A DNA stretch of 64,000 nucleotides. Source: Paludibacteraceae bacterium (GTDB lineage Bacteria; Bacteroidota; Bacteroidia; Bacteroidales; Paludibacteraceae). The stretch lies in the NCBI GenBank assembly GCA_017558065.1, contig JAFYWK010000029.1, forward strand, positions 1 through 64,000. Direction: 5' to 3'. The notes below the pieces were generated by a model, which saw nothing but the letters and a program-made list of their open reading frames with translations, had not been told where the DNA came from and ran no database searches. The position numbers and the translations under genes were made by a program. The first letter of the stretch is position 1. Each line of letters opens with the position of its first letter. This document shows positions 16,162 through 25,055 of the stretch, piece by piece.

Positions 16162-17475
16162 TTATTTTGCACGAATAAACAACTGTATTGGTGTACCGTT
16201 GAAGTCCCACCACTCGCGGAGTTTATTCTCCAAGAAGCGGCGATATGGTTCCTTCACGTACTGTGGCAAGTTGGCAAAGAACACAAATGTAGGTATCTGT
16301 GTGTTGGGCAATTGCGTACAGTATTTAATCTTAATATACTTACCCTTGGTTGCAGGTGGAGGATAGTTCTCAATGAGTGGCAAGAAGCGTTCGTTCAGTT
16401 GTGCTGTAGGCACTTTCTTCTGTTTATTCTCATACACATGCAATGCCGTTTCCATCACCTTGAAGATACGCTGTTTGGTGAGCGCCGAGGTGAAGATAAT
16501 AGGGAAATCGGTAAACGGCGCGATGCGTTCGCGGATAGCGCGCTCATAGCCCTTGATGTCGGCCGTGGTCTTGCTCTCAATCAAGTCCCACTTATTAACA
16601 CACACCACCAGTCCCTTCTTGTTCTTCTGAATCAACTGATAGATATTCAGGTCCTGCGCCTCGATGCCGCGCGTAGCATCAATCATCAAGATGCACACAT
16701 CGGAGTTCTCAATAGCACGAATACTGCGCACCACCGAATAGTACTCCAGATCCTCGTTCACCTTGGCTTTCTTGCGGATACCAGCCGTATCCACCAGATA
16801 GAAGTCCTTGCCAAACTTGTTGTATCGCGTGTAGATACTATCGCGGGTTGTGCCAGGGATATCGGTCACAATCGTGCGCTCTTCGCCGATGAAAGCGTTG
16901 AGGATACTACTCTTACCTGCATTAGGACGACCTACAATAGCAAAACGGGGCAACTCTTCCAAGTCCTCGCCTGCCACCGTATCGCGGAAGCGACTGCAGA
17001 TCTCGTCCAGCAAGTCACCGGTACCCAAACCGTTCTCTGCCGACAGGATATAGGGCTCGCCCAGACCCAGCTTATAGAACTCTGGCGCACCATATTGCTG
17101 GTCAAACTGATCCACTTTGTTCACAGCCAGCACGGTCTCTTTCTTGGCTTGGCGCAACAGGTGTGCCACTTCCATATCAAACTGTGTCACGCCTGCATTC
17201 ACGTCCACCACCAGCAGAATCACATCTGCCTCCTTGATGGCGAGGTTCACTTGGCGGTTGATCTCGCTCTCAAACGTATCGTCGGAGTTCACCACCCAGC
17301 CACCTGTGTCGATGACCGAAAACTCTTTTCCGCACCACTCGCTCTTGCCGTATTGGCGGTCGCGGGTCGTACCCGCTGTGTCATTCACTATCGCTCGACG
17401 CGTCTTGGTCAAGCGGTTAAACAGGGTCGATTTCCCGACATTGGGACGACCCACTATCGCTAAAATATTTGCCAT
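16162..17475 (-). CDS. der: Ribosome biogenesis GTPase Der (EngA)
   Basis: The 437-residue protein has two consecutive GTPase domains, the first with GRPNVGKST and the second with GRPNAGKSS. Each has DTAG/DTGG and NKxD motifs (NKVDQF, NKWDLI). A C-terminal KH-like domain ends in [10 protein letters not shown]. Der acts in 50S ribosome assembly. The ATG at 17475 is the family start (MANILAIVG); a longer reading adds a low-complexity alanine/valine extension from the slyD tail frame. It lies 46 nt after slyD. Confidence 0.96.
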   Translation of the reverse strand: MANILAIVGRPNVGKSTLFNRLTKTRRAIVNDTAGTTRDRQYGKSEWCGKEFSVIDTGGWVVNSDDTFESEINRQVNLAIKEADVILLVVDVNAGVTQFDMEVAHLLRQAKKETVLAVNKVDQFDQQYGAPEFYKLGLGEPYILSAENGLGTGDLLDEICSRFRDTVAGEDLEELPRFAIVGRPNAGKSSILNAFIGEERTIVTDIPGTTRDSIYTRYNKFGKDFYLVDTAGIRKKAKVNEDLEYYSVVRSIRAIENSDVCILMIDATRGIEAQDLNIYQLIQKNKKGLVVCVNKWDLIESKTTADIKGYERAIRERIAPFTDFPIIFTSALTKQRIFKVMETALHVYENKQKKVPTAQLNERFLPLIENYPPPATKGKYIKIKYCTQLPNTQIPTFVFFANLPQYVKEPYRRFLENKLREWWDFNGTPIQLFIRAK

Positions 17476-17521
17476 AGAATTTATTGTTTTTTTTGGGCAT
17501 CCGGTATCCGGCAGCCCGTTA

Positions 17522-18085
17522 TTAGTTGCAATTACACTCGCCACCACAGTCATCGCAGCTACCCTTGCAGCCGCCACAACCGCCACCGCAACCGCGATGG
17601 TGCAACGCTTTCAATTCGCCTTCGGTCACCTCGCGGATATTCAGTACCTTGCCCACAAAATGCAAGTTCTCGCCCGCCAATGGGTGGTTGAGGTCAATGG
17701 TCACATGCTCTTTGGTGATCTCAGCTATCTGCGCATTGATCACCTGTCCGTCCATGGTGTTCATAGGTACGATGGCGCCCACGTACACGCGTTCCGAGTC
17801 AAACTCGCCATCGCCGTTGTAGAACATCTTCTTATCCAATTGCATCACACCATCGGTATCGTATTCGCCGTAGGCATCCTCGCAAGCAATGCGAAAATCA
17901 AACGCTTCGCCCTCTTGCAGACCAGCCATATGCTGCTCAAAGGCAGGCAACATCATACCCTCGCCGTGGCAATACACCAGCGGACGCTCGGCTGTGGCTT
18001 GTTCCATCATTTCTTCTTGTCCATTCTCACCGTCCACATACAAATCGTATTGGAGGGTCACTACTTTCTTTGCTTCAATTTTCAT
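17522..18085 (-). CDS. slyD: SlyD-like FKBP-type peptidyl-prolyl isomerase
   Basis: The 187-residue product has a split FKBP domain (LQYDLYVDG at the start) and an insert-in-flap domain around [13 protein letters not shown]. The [11 protein letters not shown] motif is typical of SlyD. The C-terminus is a metal-binding tail rich in cysteine, glycine and histidine ([19 protein letters not shown]). SlyD is a cytoplasmic chaperone and isomerase that binds nickel and zinc. It lies 38 nt downstream of lptD and 46 nt upstream of der. Confidence 0.88.
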   Translation of the reverse strand: MKIEAKKVVTLQYDLYVDGENGQEEMMEQATAERPLVYCHGEGMMLPAFEQHMAGLQEGEAFDFRIACEDAYGEYDTDGVMQLDKKMFYNGDGEFDSERVYVGAIVPMNTMDGQVINAQIAEITKEHVTIDLNHPLAGENLHFVGKVLNIREVTEGELKALHHRGCGGGCGGCKGSCDDCGGECNCN

Positions 18086-18123
18086 ATCTTTGTAAATTGT
18101 TAATTATCAACTGTCAACTGCTC

Positions 18124-20838
18124 CTACCACCAATTCACTCGCTTACCCGTAGCATCGGCGCTGCTCTTGTCGTACTTCAGATCCTTCAACATGCTGGCGT
18201 TCACACCGATATGGAAGGTATAGCTTTTGTACGGACCAAACGGCACAAAACTTGCGCTCATGCTCCAGCAGTGCAAATCCTTGGTCACATTGATACTCGA
18301 GTACGCCAGTTTCTTGGCGTTCACATCATAACTGAGCGAGGTGCTGGCTTTCCAGCCGCTACCCAGTCCGATCGAGGCCGAGAAACTCAGGTTGTGTCGG
18401 AACTCCATCTTGTAGTAGTTGCGTTTCTCATCCCACTGCGAACCAGCACCATAGCGCAAACTGTACGACACGCTCAAACTCCACGGGATCTTAGCAAACA
18501 GATAGCCGTCATCGGTTGCTGTATCTTCTTTTTTCTTTTTCTTCTTAGCCGCAGGATCTTCTTCTGGCATAATAATCTCGCCCGTCAAGGGGTCAATGGT
18601 TGGTTCTGCCATCACTTCTTCCTCTTGCTCCTGATCCTTGTCTTTGGCATCCCTGTCAAACCAGCGTTTCACCACATCGTTGTTGAAGGTGTAGCTGAAA
18701 CTGGTGCTCGTGCCCAAGAAATGTGGGAAACGCCCATGATTCCAGTACAGTTCATTGCATCGCACGTGCTGACCGCTGGCGGTAGTGGTGTACATATAGG
18801 GGTCAAACTGACCGCTCAAGTTGATGGTATAGTTCACTTTCGGAATCTTGATACGCAGATTCACCGAGAAGTTCTGCCAATTCATCGAATCGGCAATGAA
18901 GTTATATCCGCCACTGATGCTCAGATTATCAATGATGCTATACACCTTGTATGGCTCCTTGCCCGTGGTATCCTTGTCGTTGCGCAGCTTCATCTCCAGG
19001 TTATTGCCCAACGAGAACGACAGACTGGCAGCGCTACCCCTACCGGGGGCCTCCCTGAATCGGGAGTAGTTCACTTCCTCAAAGATCGGCAGACCATTCT
19101 CATCCAACTTCGGAACCAAGTTACCCGCCGCATCGCGCGTAGTCACCATGCGGTCATACGTGCCATAGAAACCGCCATAACGTTTAGCCCACATAGGGTC
19201 GCTGAAGTCGGGGTGATAACTGAAACTCAGCGAAGGCGTCATCACATGGCGGAAGCGGTCCACCTTGTCACCAAACAGTTTGCGATTAGGAATGTAGAAG
19301 CCATACAGCTTGGTACTCATGCTCACGCTGGCATTGAAGTCATACACGTTGTAGAATCCCATCACGGTATCTTTCTGTACGGTCATGTTATCCTCATCCC
19401 AACGCTGATCCACACGCTGGAAGAACATGCGGTCGTTGAAGCTCAAGCTGGGCGTGATACTGATGTACTTAAACAGCATGAACGATGCCGAGCTGCTCAA
19501 CTGGTGCTTCAGACCATTCTGCCAATCCTTCACGAAGTTCGACTTCAAGAAGTAGTCTTCCTTACACGTGATTGAGTTGTAGAAGTTACCGCTATATTGT
19601 AAACTGATCTTCTCATACCATTTCTCTTTGCCCACACGCTGCTTGCGTTTGAAGGGGTAGATACGGCTCATGCTCACGTTGATATTGGGCAGACTGACCG
19701 TCAGCGTCGAGTCCTTGGTGCGCTGCGTGATGGACATGTTCGCACTAATGCTCCATGGGCTGTCTGGGAAACGTTGCGTGTAGTTGATGGTACTGCTGGT
19801 CGTGTTCTCCGCATTGGCCTGCACGTTGTAGTAACTGTTGATGTTACTGCGGTTGTAACCACTGGTCTTAAAGTTCACGCTCGCCGAGAAATTGTTATAC
19901 GGATTGGCCTTGCTATCCTGCGAATGCGACCACTGCACGCTCAGGTTCTTCGCCACACGATAATCGGGCATATCTTTCTCGCCCGTCACGTCCCAACGGT
20001 AATTGATGCTCACGTTACCGCGGAACTTATACCGCTTCACATACTTGCTCGTTGCGTAAATCGCCCACGTGCCGCGCGTGTAAATATCGCCCCTCAGCTC
20101 CAGGTCGAAGTAGTCATTGATCGCAAAATAATATCCCAACCCCTGCAAATACATACCGCGGGTATAGTCGTCGCCGAAGTTTGGCATGATCAATCCACTC
20201 GAATACTGGCTCGTAAACGGAAAGAATCCAAACGGAATAGCCAGCGGCAATGGCACCTCGCCCACCACCAGGTACGCAGGACCTGTGGCGATGAAACTAC
20301 CGGGCTTCACCTTCGCCTTGGTCATCTGCAGATAGAAGTGCGGGTGGTCGTGGTCGTCGCAGGTGGTATATTTACCGCCTTGCATCATCAGCACATCTCC
20401 CTCGGTCTTTTTGGTTTTATCGGCTATCACATACCCCTCGCTCTGCTCCGTCACCACATGGCGAATGATACCCTTCTGGGTCTTGAGGTTATACGTAATC
20501 TCATTCGACTCGTAACTATCTTTTCCGTCCTTAAACACAGGTTTGCCCACCACCTCATTCTCTATCGTATCCATCTCGCCGCGCGCAAACAAGGTGCTGC
20601 TGTCCATGCAAATGCGTATGTACTCCGCCGTCAATTCCATCGACTTGTAGCGCAACTCGCCATCGCCGTACATAAACGCCAATCCATCGCCCGTCATCAC
20701 CATCGAATCCTTGGAGGTGTACTCCACGCGTGCGTCAATCGGAGTCTTCTCCGATGCCACACTATCCACTTTCTCCTGGGCTGATATACGAATAACAGCC
20801 AGCAACATGAGCCATATGTACAGTACTTTTCTTCTCAT
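18124..20838 (-). CDS. lptD: LPS-assembly protein LptD
   Basis: The 904-residue outer-membrane protein has a signal peptide (MRRKVLYIWLMLLAVIRISAQ). An OstA/LptA-like jellyroll (about 30-200) and a large beta-barrel follow. Two cysteines are visible near the jellyroll end (ICMDSS, TTCDDHDH). A low-complexity KKKKKK-acidic loop occurs around 790-800. LptD inserts LPS in the outer leaflet together with LptE. The ATG at 20838 follows a clear promoter at 20880-20911. It heads the long leftward run that continues with slyD and der. Confidence 0.85.
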   Translation of the reverse strand: MRRKVLYIWLMLLAVIRISAQEKVDSVASEKTPIDARVEYTSKDSMVMTGDGLAFMYGDGELRYKSMELTAEYIRICMDSSTLFARGEMDTIENEVVGKPVFKDGKDSYESNEITYNLKTQKGIIRHVVTEQSEGYVIADKTKKTEGDVLMMQGGKYTTCDDHDHPHFYLQMTKAKVKPGSFIATGPAYLVVGEVPLPLAIPFGFFPFTSQYSSGLIMPNFGDDYTRGMYLQGLGYYFAINDYFDLELRGDIYTRGTWAIYATSKYVKRYKFRGNVSINYRWDVTGEKDMPDYRVAKNLSVQWSHSQDSKANPYNNFSASVNFKTSGYNRSNINSYYNVQANAENTTSSTINYTQRFPDSPWSISANMSITQRTKDSTLTVSLPNINVSMSRIYPFKRKQRVGKEKWYEKISLQYSGNFYNSITCKEDYFLKSNFVKDWQNGLKHQLSSSASFMLFKYISITPSLSFNDRMFFQRVDQRWDEDNMTVQKDTVMGFYNVYDFNASVSMSTKLYGFYIPNRKLFGDKVDRFRHVMTPSLSFSYHPDFSDPMWAKRYGGFYGTYDRMVTTRDAAGNLVPKLDENGLPIFEEVNYSRFREAPGRGSAASLSFSLGNNLEMKLRNDKDTTGKEPYKVYSIIDNLSISGGYNFIADSMNWQNFSVNLRIKIPKVNYTINLSGQFDPYMYTTTASGQHVRCNELYWNHGRFPHFLGTSTSFSYTFNNDVVKRWFDRDAKDKDQEQEEEVMAEPTIDPLTGEIIMPEEDPAAKKKKKKEDTATDDGYLFAKIPWSLSVSYSLRYGAGSQWDEKRNYYKMEFRHNLSFSASIGLGSGWKASTSLSYDVNAKKLAYSSINVTKDLHCWSMSASFVPFGPYKSYTFHIGVNASMLKDLKYDKSSADATGKRVNWW

Positions 20839-20879
20839 TGCATACGCGCACACGCGCACATTTACGCAAAATAAGCCTG

Positions 20880-20911
20880 CAAAGGTAATACTTTTTTTTG
20901 ACATATGCAAA
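20880..20911 (-). promoter_or_regulatory. Promoter of lptD
   Basis: Leftward -7 (plus CAAAGGTA 20880-20887) and -33 (plus CAAA 20908-20911) with a 20-nt spacer. The spacer repeats the design seen at 5788-5819: an eight-nt T-tract next to GACATATG. Confidence 0.8.
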
Positions 20912-20940
20912 TTTATCTACTTTTTTCTTCTCCTTCTCCT

Positions 20941-20989
20941 CTCACCTCTAATCTCTCGCCTCTCACCTTTAACCTCTAACCTATCACCT
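20941..20989. repeat. Seven-unit heptamer array
   Basis: CTCACCT, CTAATCT, CTCGCCT, CTCACCT, TTAACCT, CTAACCT and ATCACCT run head to tail between the divergent lptD and pheS promoters. They are the complement of the AGGTTAR family. Confidence 0.9.
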
Positions 20990-21095
20990 CCTTTTCAGCG
21001 ATCAATCGTTAGTGATTCGTTAGTTATTAAGCGCTTCTACAAGGCACATACAGCACACATAAAAGGGAAAATATTTTTATTTTTTTTCACTTTTA

Positions 21096-21127
21096 TTTGT
21101 GTATATCCATTTTTTTCTGTACCTTTG
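21096..21127 (+). promoter_or_regulatory. Promoter of the pheS operon
   Basis: TTTG at 21096-21099, a 20-nt spacer and TACCTTTG at 21120-21127, 47 nt before the pheS start. Confidence 0.75.
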
Positions 21128-21174
21128 TGGGTTAATTTGGTGAAGTGTAAATTTTCCCATCGAAAAAACCGATT

Positions 21175-22221
21175 ATGACAATAAAAGAGAAAATACAAGA
21201 CCTGCTCGCCCAAGTAGCTGAATTGCAGGCAAACAATGCAGAGCAAGTAGAGGCTCTGCGTATCAAGTACCTCAGTAAAAAAGGTTTAGTTACCGAACTT
21301 TTCAACGAGTTTCGCGAAGTACCCAAAGAGGAGAAACGCGAGATTGGTCAGGCACTCAATGCCCTCCGTCAGGCATACGAAGCGCGCATCAACGAGTTGC
21401 GTGAGGCAGTGGAAGCCAACGGTGCTAAGGCGGCAGCCGAGGAGCTCGACCTCACCCGCACACCTGACCCTATTGCACTGGGTACACGTCACCCACTCTC
21501 GCTCGTGCGTGAGCAGATCATCGACATCTTCTCTCGCGTGGGCTTTACCGTAGCGGAAGGTCCTGAGGTAGAGGACGATAACCACGTTTACTCGCTCCTC
21601 AACTTCGCACCAGAGCACCCTGCGCGCGACATGCAAGACACCTTCTTCATCGAGAAGGAGATTGGCGTACAAAAGCCATCCGACATCCTGCTTCGCTCCC
21701 ACACCTCCAGCGTACAAACACGCACCATGCTCAGCCAAGAGCCACCTATCCGCGTGCTCTGTCCTGGCCGTGTGTACCGCAACGAAGCTATTTCGGCACG
21801 CGCGCACTGCTTCTTCCATCAGGTAGAGGGATTGTACATCGACAAGAACGTCAGCTTTGCTGACCTGCGTGAGGTGTTGCTCTACTTCGCCAAAGAGATG
21901 TTTGGCCCAGAGACACAGATTCGCCTCCGTCCAAGTTATTTCCCATTCACCGAGCCATCGGCTGAGATGGATATCTCCTGCGACCTCTGCGGTGGCAAGG
22001 GCTGTTCGTTCTGCAAGGGAACGGGCTGGGTAGAGATCCTCGGTTGCGGCATGGTGGACCCTAACGTATTGGAGTCTTGCGGCATTGATTCTAAGGTATA
22101 TACGGGCTATGCCTTCGGTTTGGGTGTAGAGCGTATCACCAACCTCAAGTACCGTGTGAAGGACCTTCGCCTCTTCTCCGAGAACGATGTCCGCTTCCTC
22201 CAGCAATTCGAAGGATGCTAA
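21175..22221 (+). CDS. pheS: Phenylalanine--tRNA ligase alpha subunit
   Basis: The 348-residue subunit starts with a coiled-coil arm (about 1-90). The class II core follows: HPLSLVREQIIDIFSRVGF, DDNHVYSLLNFAPEHPARDMQDTF in pieces, the RSHTSSVQTR motif, RVYRNEAISARAHCFFHQVEG, and motif 3 near the end (GFGLGVER-like FGLGVERI). The small cysteine cluster CDLCGGKGCSFC is usual for Bacteroidetes. It aminoacylates tRNA-Phe together with PheT, which is not adjacent. Its last 7 nt overlap the murF-alr start. Confidence 0.95.
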   Translation: MTIKEKIQDLLAQVAELQANNAEQVEALRIKYLSKKGLVTELFNEFREVPKEEKREIGQALNALRQAYEARINELREAVEANGAKAAAEELDLTRTPDPIALGTRHPLSLVREQIIDIFSRVGFTVAEGPEVEDDNHVYSLLNFAPEHPARDMQDTFFIEKEIGVQKPSDILLRSHTSSVQTRTMLSQEPPIRVLCPGRVYRNEAISARAHCFFHQVEGLYIDKNVSFADLREVLLYFAKEMFGPETQIRLRPSYFPFTEPSAEMDISCDLCGGKGCSFCKGTGWVEILGCGMVDPNVLESCGIDSKVYTGYAFGLGVERITNLKYRVKDLRLFSENDVRFLQQFEGC

Positions 22222-24089
22222 TTCCAACTGTCATACAAGCTATTCAACCTCTGCAAGTTATCGGCGATATTGATAACTTGCAGAGCATAGATATTCGCCA
22301 CTTGCTCACCGATAGCCGCCAACTCGGCACGGAGCTAGAGGCGACCCTCTTCTTTGCGCTCAAGACCGACAAGAACGACGGCGCCAAATACATCCCGCAG
22401 CTCATCGAGCGCGGTGTAAGGGCGTTTGTACTCGAGGAGAGTTCTCTAGCCCGACTAGGTCAACTAGCCCAACTAGATCAACTAGTATTCCTCGTCGTGG
22501 ACTCCTCTCTCGCTGCTCTGCAGCGCTTAGCTGCCTACAAGCGCTCGCTCTACCACGGACCAGTGATTGGCATCACGGGCTCCAACGGCAAGACGGTAGT
22601 CAAAGAGTGGCTCTATCAACTGCTCAAAGACGATTACCGCATCACCCGTTCGCCTAAGTCCTACAACTCGCAGATTGGCGTGCCACTCTCCGTATGGCAA
22701 CTCTCCGAAGAGACCGAACTCGCCATCTTCGAGGCAGGTATATCCGAGATGGGCGAGATGGCTCGTCTGCAACCTATCATCCAACCCACGATAGGCGTCA
22801 TCACCTATATCGGCGCTGAGCACGGCGAGAACTTCCCTTCGCTCGAAGCCAAACGAGCCGAGAAAATGCTACTCTTCACCGACTGCCCAACCATCATCGA
22901 AGACCCCACACATCAAAATATACGCACGTGCGCGAGTGTCATGCGCGCGCTCGGCTACGACGAAGAAACCATCACCCAGCGCATTCTGCACCAAACTCAC
23001 GAGACAATCCTTGAGGTTAATCTCTCCGCTTTGGTGGACAATGTACGCTATTTCCGTTCGCTAATGCCCACCACCACCCTCCTCACTTGCATGGTGAAGG
23101 CATTTGCTTATGGCGCTGGTAGTGTGGAGGTTAGTCAAGCATTGCAGCAATGCGGCATGGTGGATTATTTGGCGGTAGCAGTGGCTGACGAGGGTGTCGA
23201 ACTGCGCAAAGCAGGCATCACCTTGCCTATCATCATCATGGATCCCGAAGCGGCAGCGTTGGACTTGATTCTGGAGAACAATCTCCAGCCCAATATCTAC
23301 TCATTCCAAGTGCTCGACGACATCATCCATGCCGCCGAAGCGAAGGGTTTGGAATCCTTGCCCGCGCATATCAAGATCGACTCCGGCATGCATCGTTTGG
23401 GTTTCTATCAAGAGGATATGCCTAAGCTGATTGCCCAATTGCAGGGACAAAAGGCAGTACGCGTAGCAAGTGTTTTCTCCCATCTCGCGGGTAGCGACGA
23501 AGCGCAATTTGATGCTTTCACTCACGAACAAGCCGTGTACTTCCAATCCTGCGCCTCTTGCCTCATCGCCTCATTGCCTTATCGCCCATTATTGCATATA
23601 TGCAATACAGCAGGCATTGAACGTTTCCCTGAATATCATTTCGACATGTGCCGTCTGGGCATTGGCATGTATGGGATTTCGTTTCTCCAGGAACCAGAAA
23701 CCAAAAACGTCTGCACCCTCAAAACGACTATCCTCAGTATCAAAACCGTACCAGCGGGCGAGACTATTGGCTATGGCAGGCATACCACGTTGAACGAAGA
23801 CCGCCAGATAGCCGTCATACCTATCGGCTATGCCGACGGTTTCGACCGCCGCTTCTCCAACTACGGGGGCGAGGTACTGGTGCGTGGCAAGCGTTGCCCT
23901 GTGGTGGGCAATGTGTGCATGGACCAGGCGATGATAGATGTCACGGGTACCGACGCACAGCCAGGCGATTATGCCATTGTGTTTGGCGACCAACTACCGA
24001 TACAGGAGCTGGCGAATAAACTGCAAACCATACCCTACGAAGTACTCACCTCCATCTCCCGCCGCGTACAACGCATTTACTTCCAATAA
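22215..24089 (+). CDS. MurF remnant fused to alanine racemase
   Basis: The 624-residue product corresponds to the Bacteroidetes MurF-Alr fusion, normally about 820 residues. The MurF half keeps the N-terminal domain and the P-loop GITGSNGKTVVK. After KMLLFTDCPTII only about 36 residues remain before HETILEVNLSAL begins the racemase. The rest of the central domain and the whole C-terminal ligase domain are missing. The racemase half looks complete: PLP lysine Lys295 in MVKAFAYG, CNTAGIERFP, RLGIGMYG, IGYADGFDRR and VGNVCMDQAMIDVT. It should make D-alanine, while D-Ala-D-Ala ligation presumably needs another MurF elsewhere. Confidence 0.88.
   Translation: MLIPTVIQAIQPLQVIGDIDNLQSIDIRHLLTDSRQLGTELEATLFFALKTDKNDGAKYIPQLIERGVRAFVLEESSLARLGQLAQLDQLVFLVVDSSLAALQRLAAYKRSLYHGPVIGITGSNGKTVVKEWLYQLLKDDYRITRSPKSYNSQIGVPLSVWQLSEETELAIFEAGISEMGEMARLQPIIQPTIGVITYIGAEHGENFPSLEAKRAEKMLLFTDCPTIIEDPTHQNIRTCASVMRALGYDEETITQRILHQTHETILEVNLSALVDNVRYFRSLMPTTTLLTCMVKAFAYGAGSVEVSQALQQCGMVDYLAVAVADEGVELRKAGITLPIIIMDPEAAALDLILENNLQPNIYSFQVLDDIIHAAEAKGLESLPAHIKIDSGMHRLGFYQEDMPKLIAQLQGQKAVRVASVFSHLAGSDEAQFDAFTHEQAVYFQSCASCLIASLPYRPLLHICNTAGIERFPEYHFDMCRLGIGMYGISFLQEPETKNVCTLKTTILSIKTVPAGETIGYGRHTTLNEDRQIAVIPIGYADGFDRRFSNYGGEVLVRGKRCPVVGNVCMDQAMIDVTGTDAQPGDYAIVFGDQLPIQELANKLQTIPYEVLTSISRRVQRIYFQ
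22446..22490. repeat. 9-bp array inside the MurF half
   Basis: Five nonamers starting CTAG (CTAGGTCAA, CTAGCCCAA, CTAGATCAA and two variants) encode the three-residue periodic stretch LARLGQLAQLDQLVF. Confidence 0.85.
23558..23589. repeat. 8-bp array inside the racemase half
   Basis: Four octamers (TTGCCTCA, TCGCCTCA, TTGCCTTA, TCGCCCAT) encode the surface-helix stretch CLIASLPYRPLLH. Confidence 0.65.
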
Positions 24090-24145
24090 CCATTACCCAT
24101 TATCCAATAACCATTACCCAATATCCAATAACCATTATCCAATAA
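24083..24145. repeat. Nine-unit heptamer array between murF-alr and nadC
   Basis: Nine abutting 7-bp units of the CCAWTAW type (CCAATAA, CCATTAC, CCATTAT and so on) start within the stop codon of the upstream gene. They fill the spacer almost to the nadC start. Confidence 0.92.
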
Positions 24146-24157
24146 CCAAACAAGAAT

Positions 24158-25036
24158 ATGAATACTCAAGAACTACAAAAACTCATTGCCATCTGGTTCG
24201 AAGAAGACATTCGTGATGGCGACCATACATCGCTCAGTTGTATTCCCGAGACAGAGATGGGATGCCAACAACTGATTGTAAAAGAAGAAGGTATCATTGC
24301 TGGTATCGAAGTAGCCAAACAGATTATAGCCTATTTCGACCCTGAGTGCCGCATGGAGCAACTCATCGAAGACGGCACGCATGTCAAGCCAGGCGACATT
24401 GCCTTTCGTGTCTATGGCAAGGAACTCAGTCTCTTGCAGATTGAGCGCACTATGCTCAATGTCATGCAGCGCATGTCGGGTGTAGCGACCACGGCGCACC
24501 GCTACCAATCGCTCATCGAGGGTACAGGTTGCCACGTGCTGGACACCCGCAAGACCACCCCAGGTTTGCGTTACTTGGAGAAAGAGGCAGTGCTCATCGG
24601 CGGCGGCATGAACCACCGCATCGGTCTCTTTGATATGATTCTGCTCAAGGACAACCACGTGGACTTCTCTGGCGGTATCACCGCAGCGCTCACGCGCGCT
24701 AAGACCTATTGCGAGGAGAAGGGCAAAGACCTGCGCATTGAGATTGAGACCCGCAACGAGGACGAGATCCGCGAGGCATTGGCAACCAACATACCAGACC
24801 GTATCATGCTGGATAACTTCTCGCCAGAGCGCACCAAAGGGGCTGTGGCTATCATCCGCGCATGGGAGAAGGAGCACGGTCGCCATATTGAGATTGAGTC
24901 CAGCGGTGGCATCACCATTGATACCATCCGCAGTTATGCCGAGACAGGTGTGGACTTTGTCAGCGTAGGTGCCCTCACCCACTCTATCAAGAGTCTCGAT
25001 ATGTCGTTTAAGGCGGTGAAAGAGGTTAGAGGTTAA
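24158..25036 (+). CDS. nadC: Nicotinate-nucleotide pyrophosphorylase (carboxylating)
   Basis: The 292-residue enzyme converts quinolinate and PRPP to nicotinate mononucleotide in de novo NAD synthesis. Family segments are EEDIRDGDHTS, LLQIERTMLNVMQRMSGVATTA, LDTRKTTPGLRYLEK, GGGMNHRIGLFDMILLKDNH and the barrel end IESSGGITIDTIRSYAETGVDFVSVGALTHS in pieces. Length is normal. The final residues and the stop lie within an AGGTTAR heptamer array (25023-25043). Confidence 0.96.
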   Translation: MNTQELQKLIAIWFEEDIRDGDHTSLSCIPETEMGCQQLIVKEEGIIAGIEVAKQIIAYFDPECRMEQLIEDGTHVKPGDIAFRVYGKELSLLQIERTMLNVMQRMSGVATTAHRYQSLIEGTGCHVLDTRKTTPGLRYLEKEAVLIGGGMNHRIGLFDMILLKDNHVDFSGGITAALTRAKTYCEEKGKDLRIEIETRNEDEIREALATNIPDRIMLDNFSPERTKGAVAIIRAWEKEHGRHIEIESSGGITIDTIRSYAETGVDFVSVGALTHSIKSLDMSFKAVKEVRG

Positions 25037-25043
25037 AGGCAAG
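25023..25043. repeat. Heptamer array overlapping the nadC stop
   Basis: AGGTTAG, AGGTTAA and AGGCAAG encode the last nadC residues, supply its stop codon and continue into the spacer. Confidence 0.75.
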
Positions 25044-25055
25044 AACTCACATACT

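Noticed and set aside
15611..16366. A 251-residue rightward ORF over the FAH-like gene and the der end
   Set aside because: It spans two supported genes and their spacer on the other strand and has no recognisable segments.
24083..24145. Heptamer arrays as a CRISPR array
   Set aside because: Units are 7 bp without unique spacers, and there are no cas genes.
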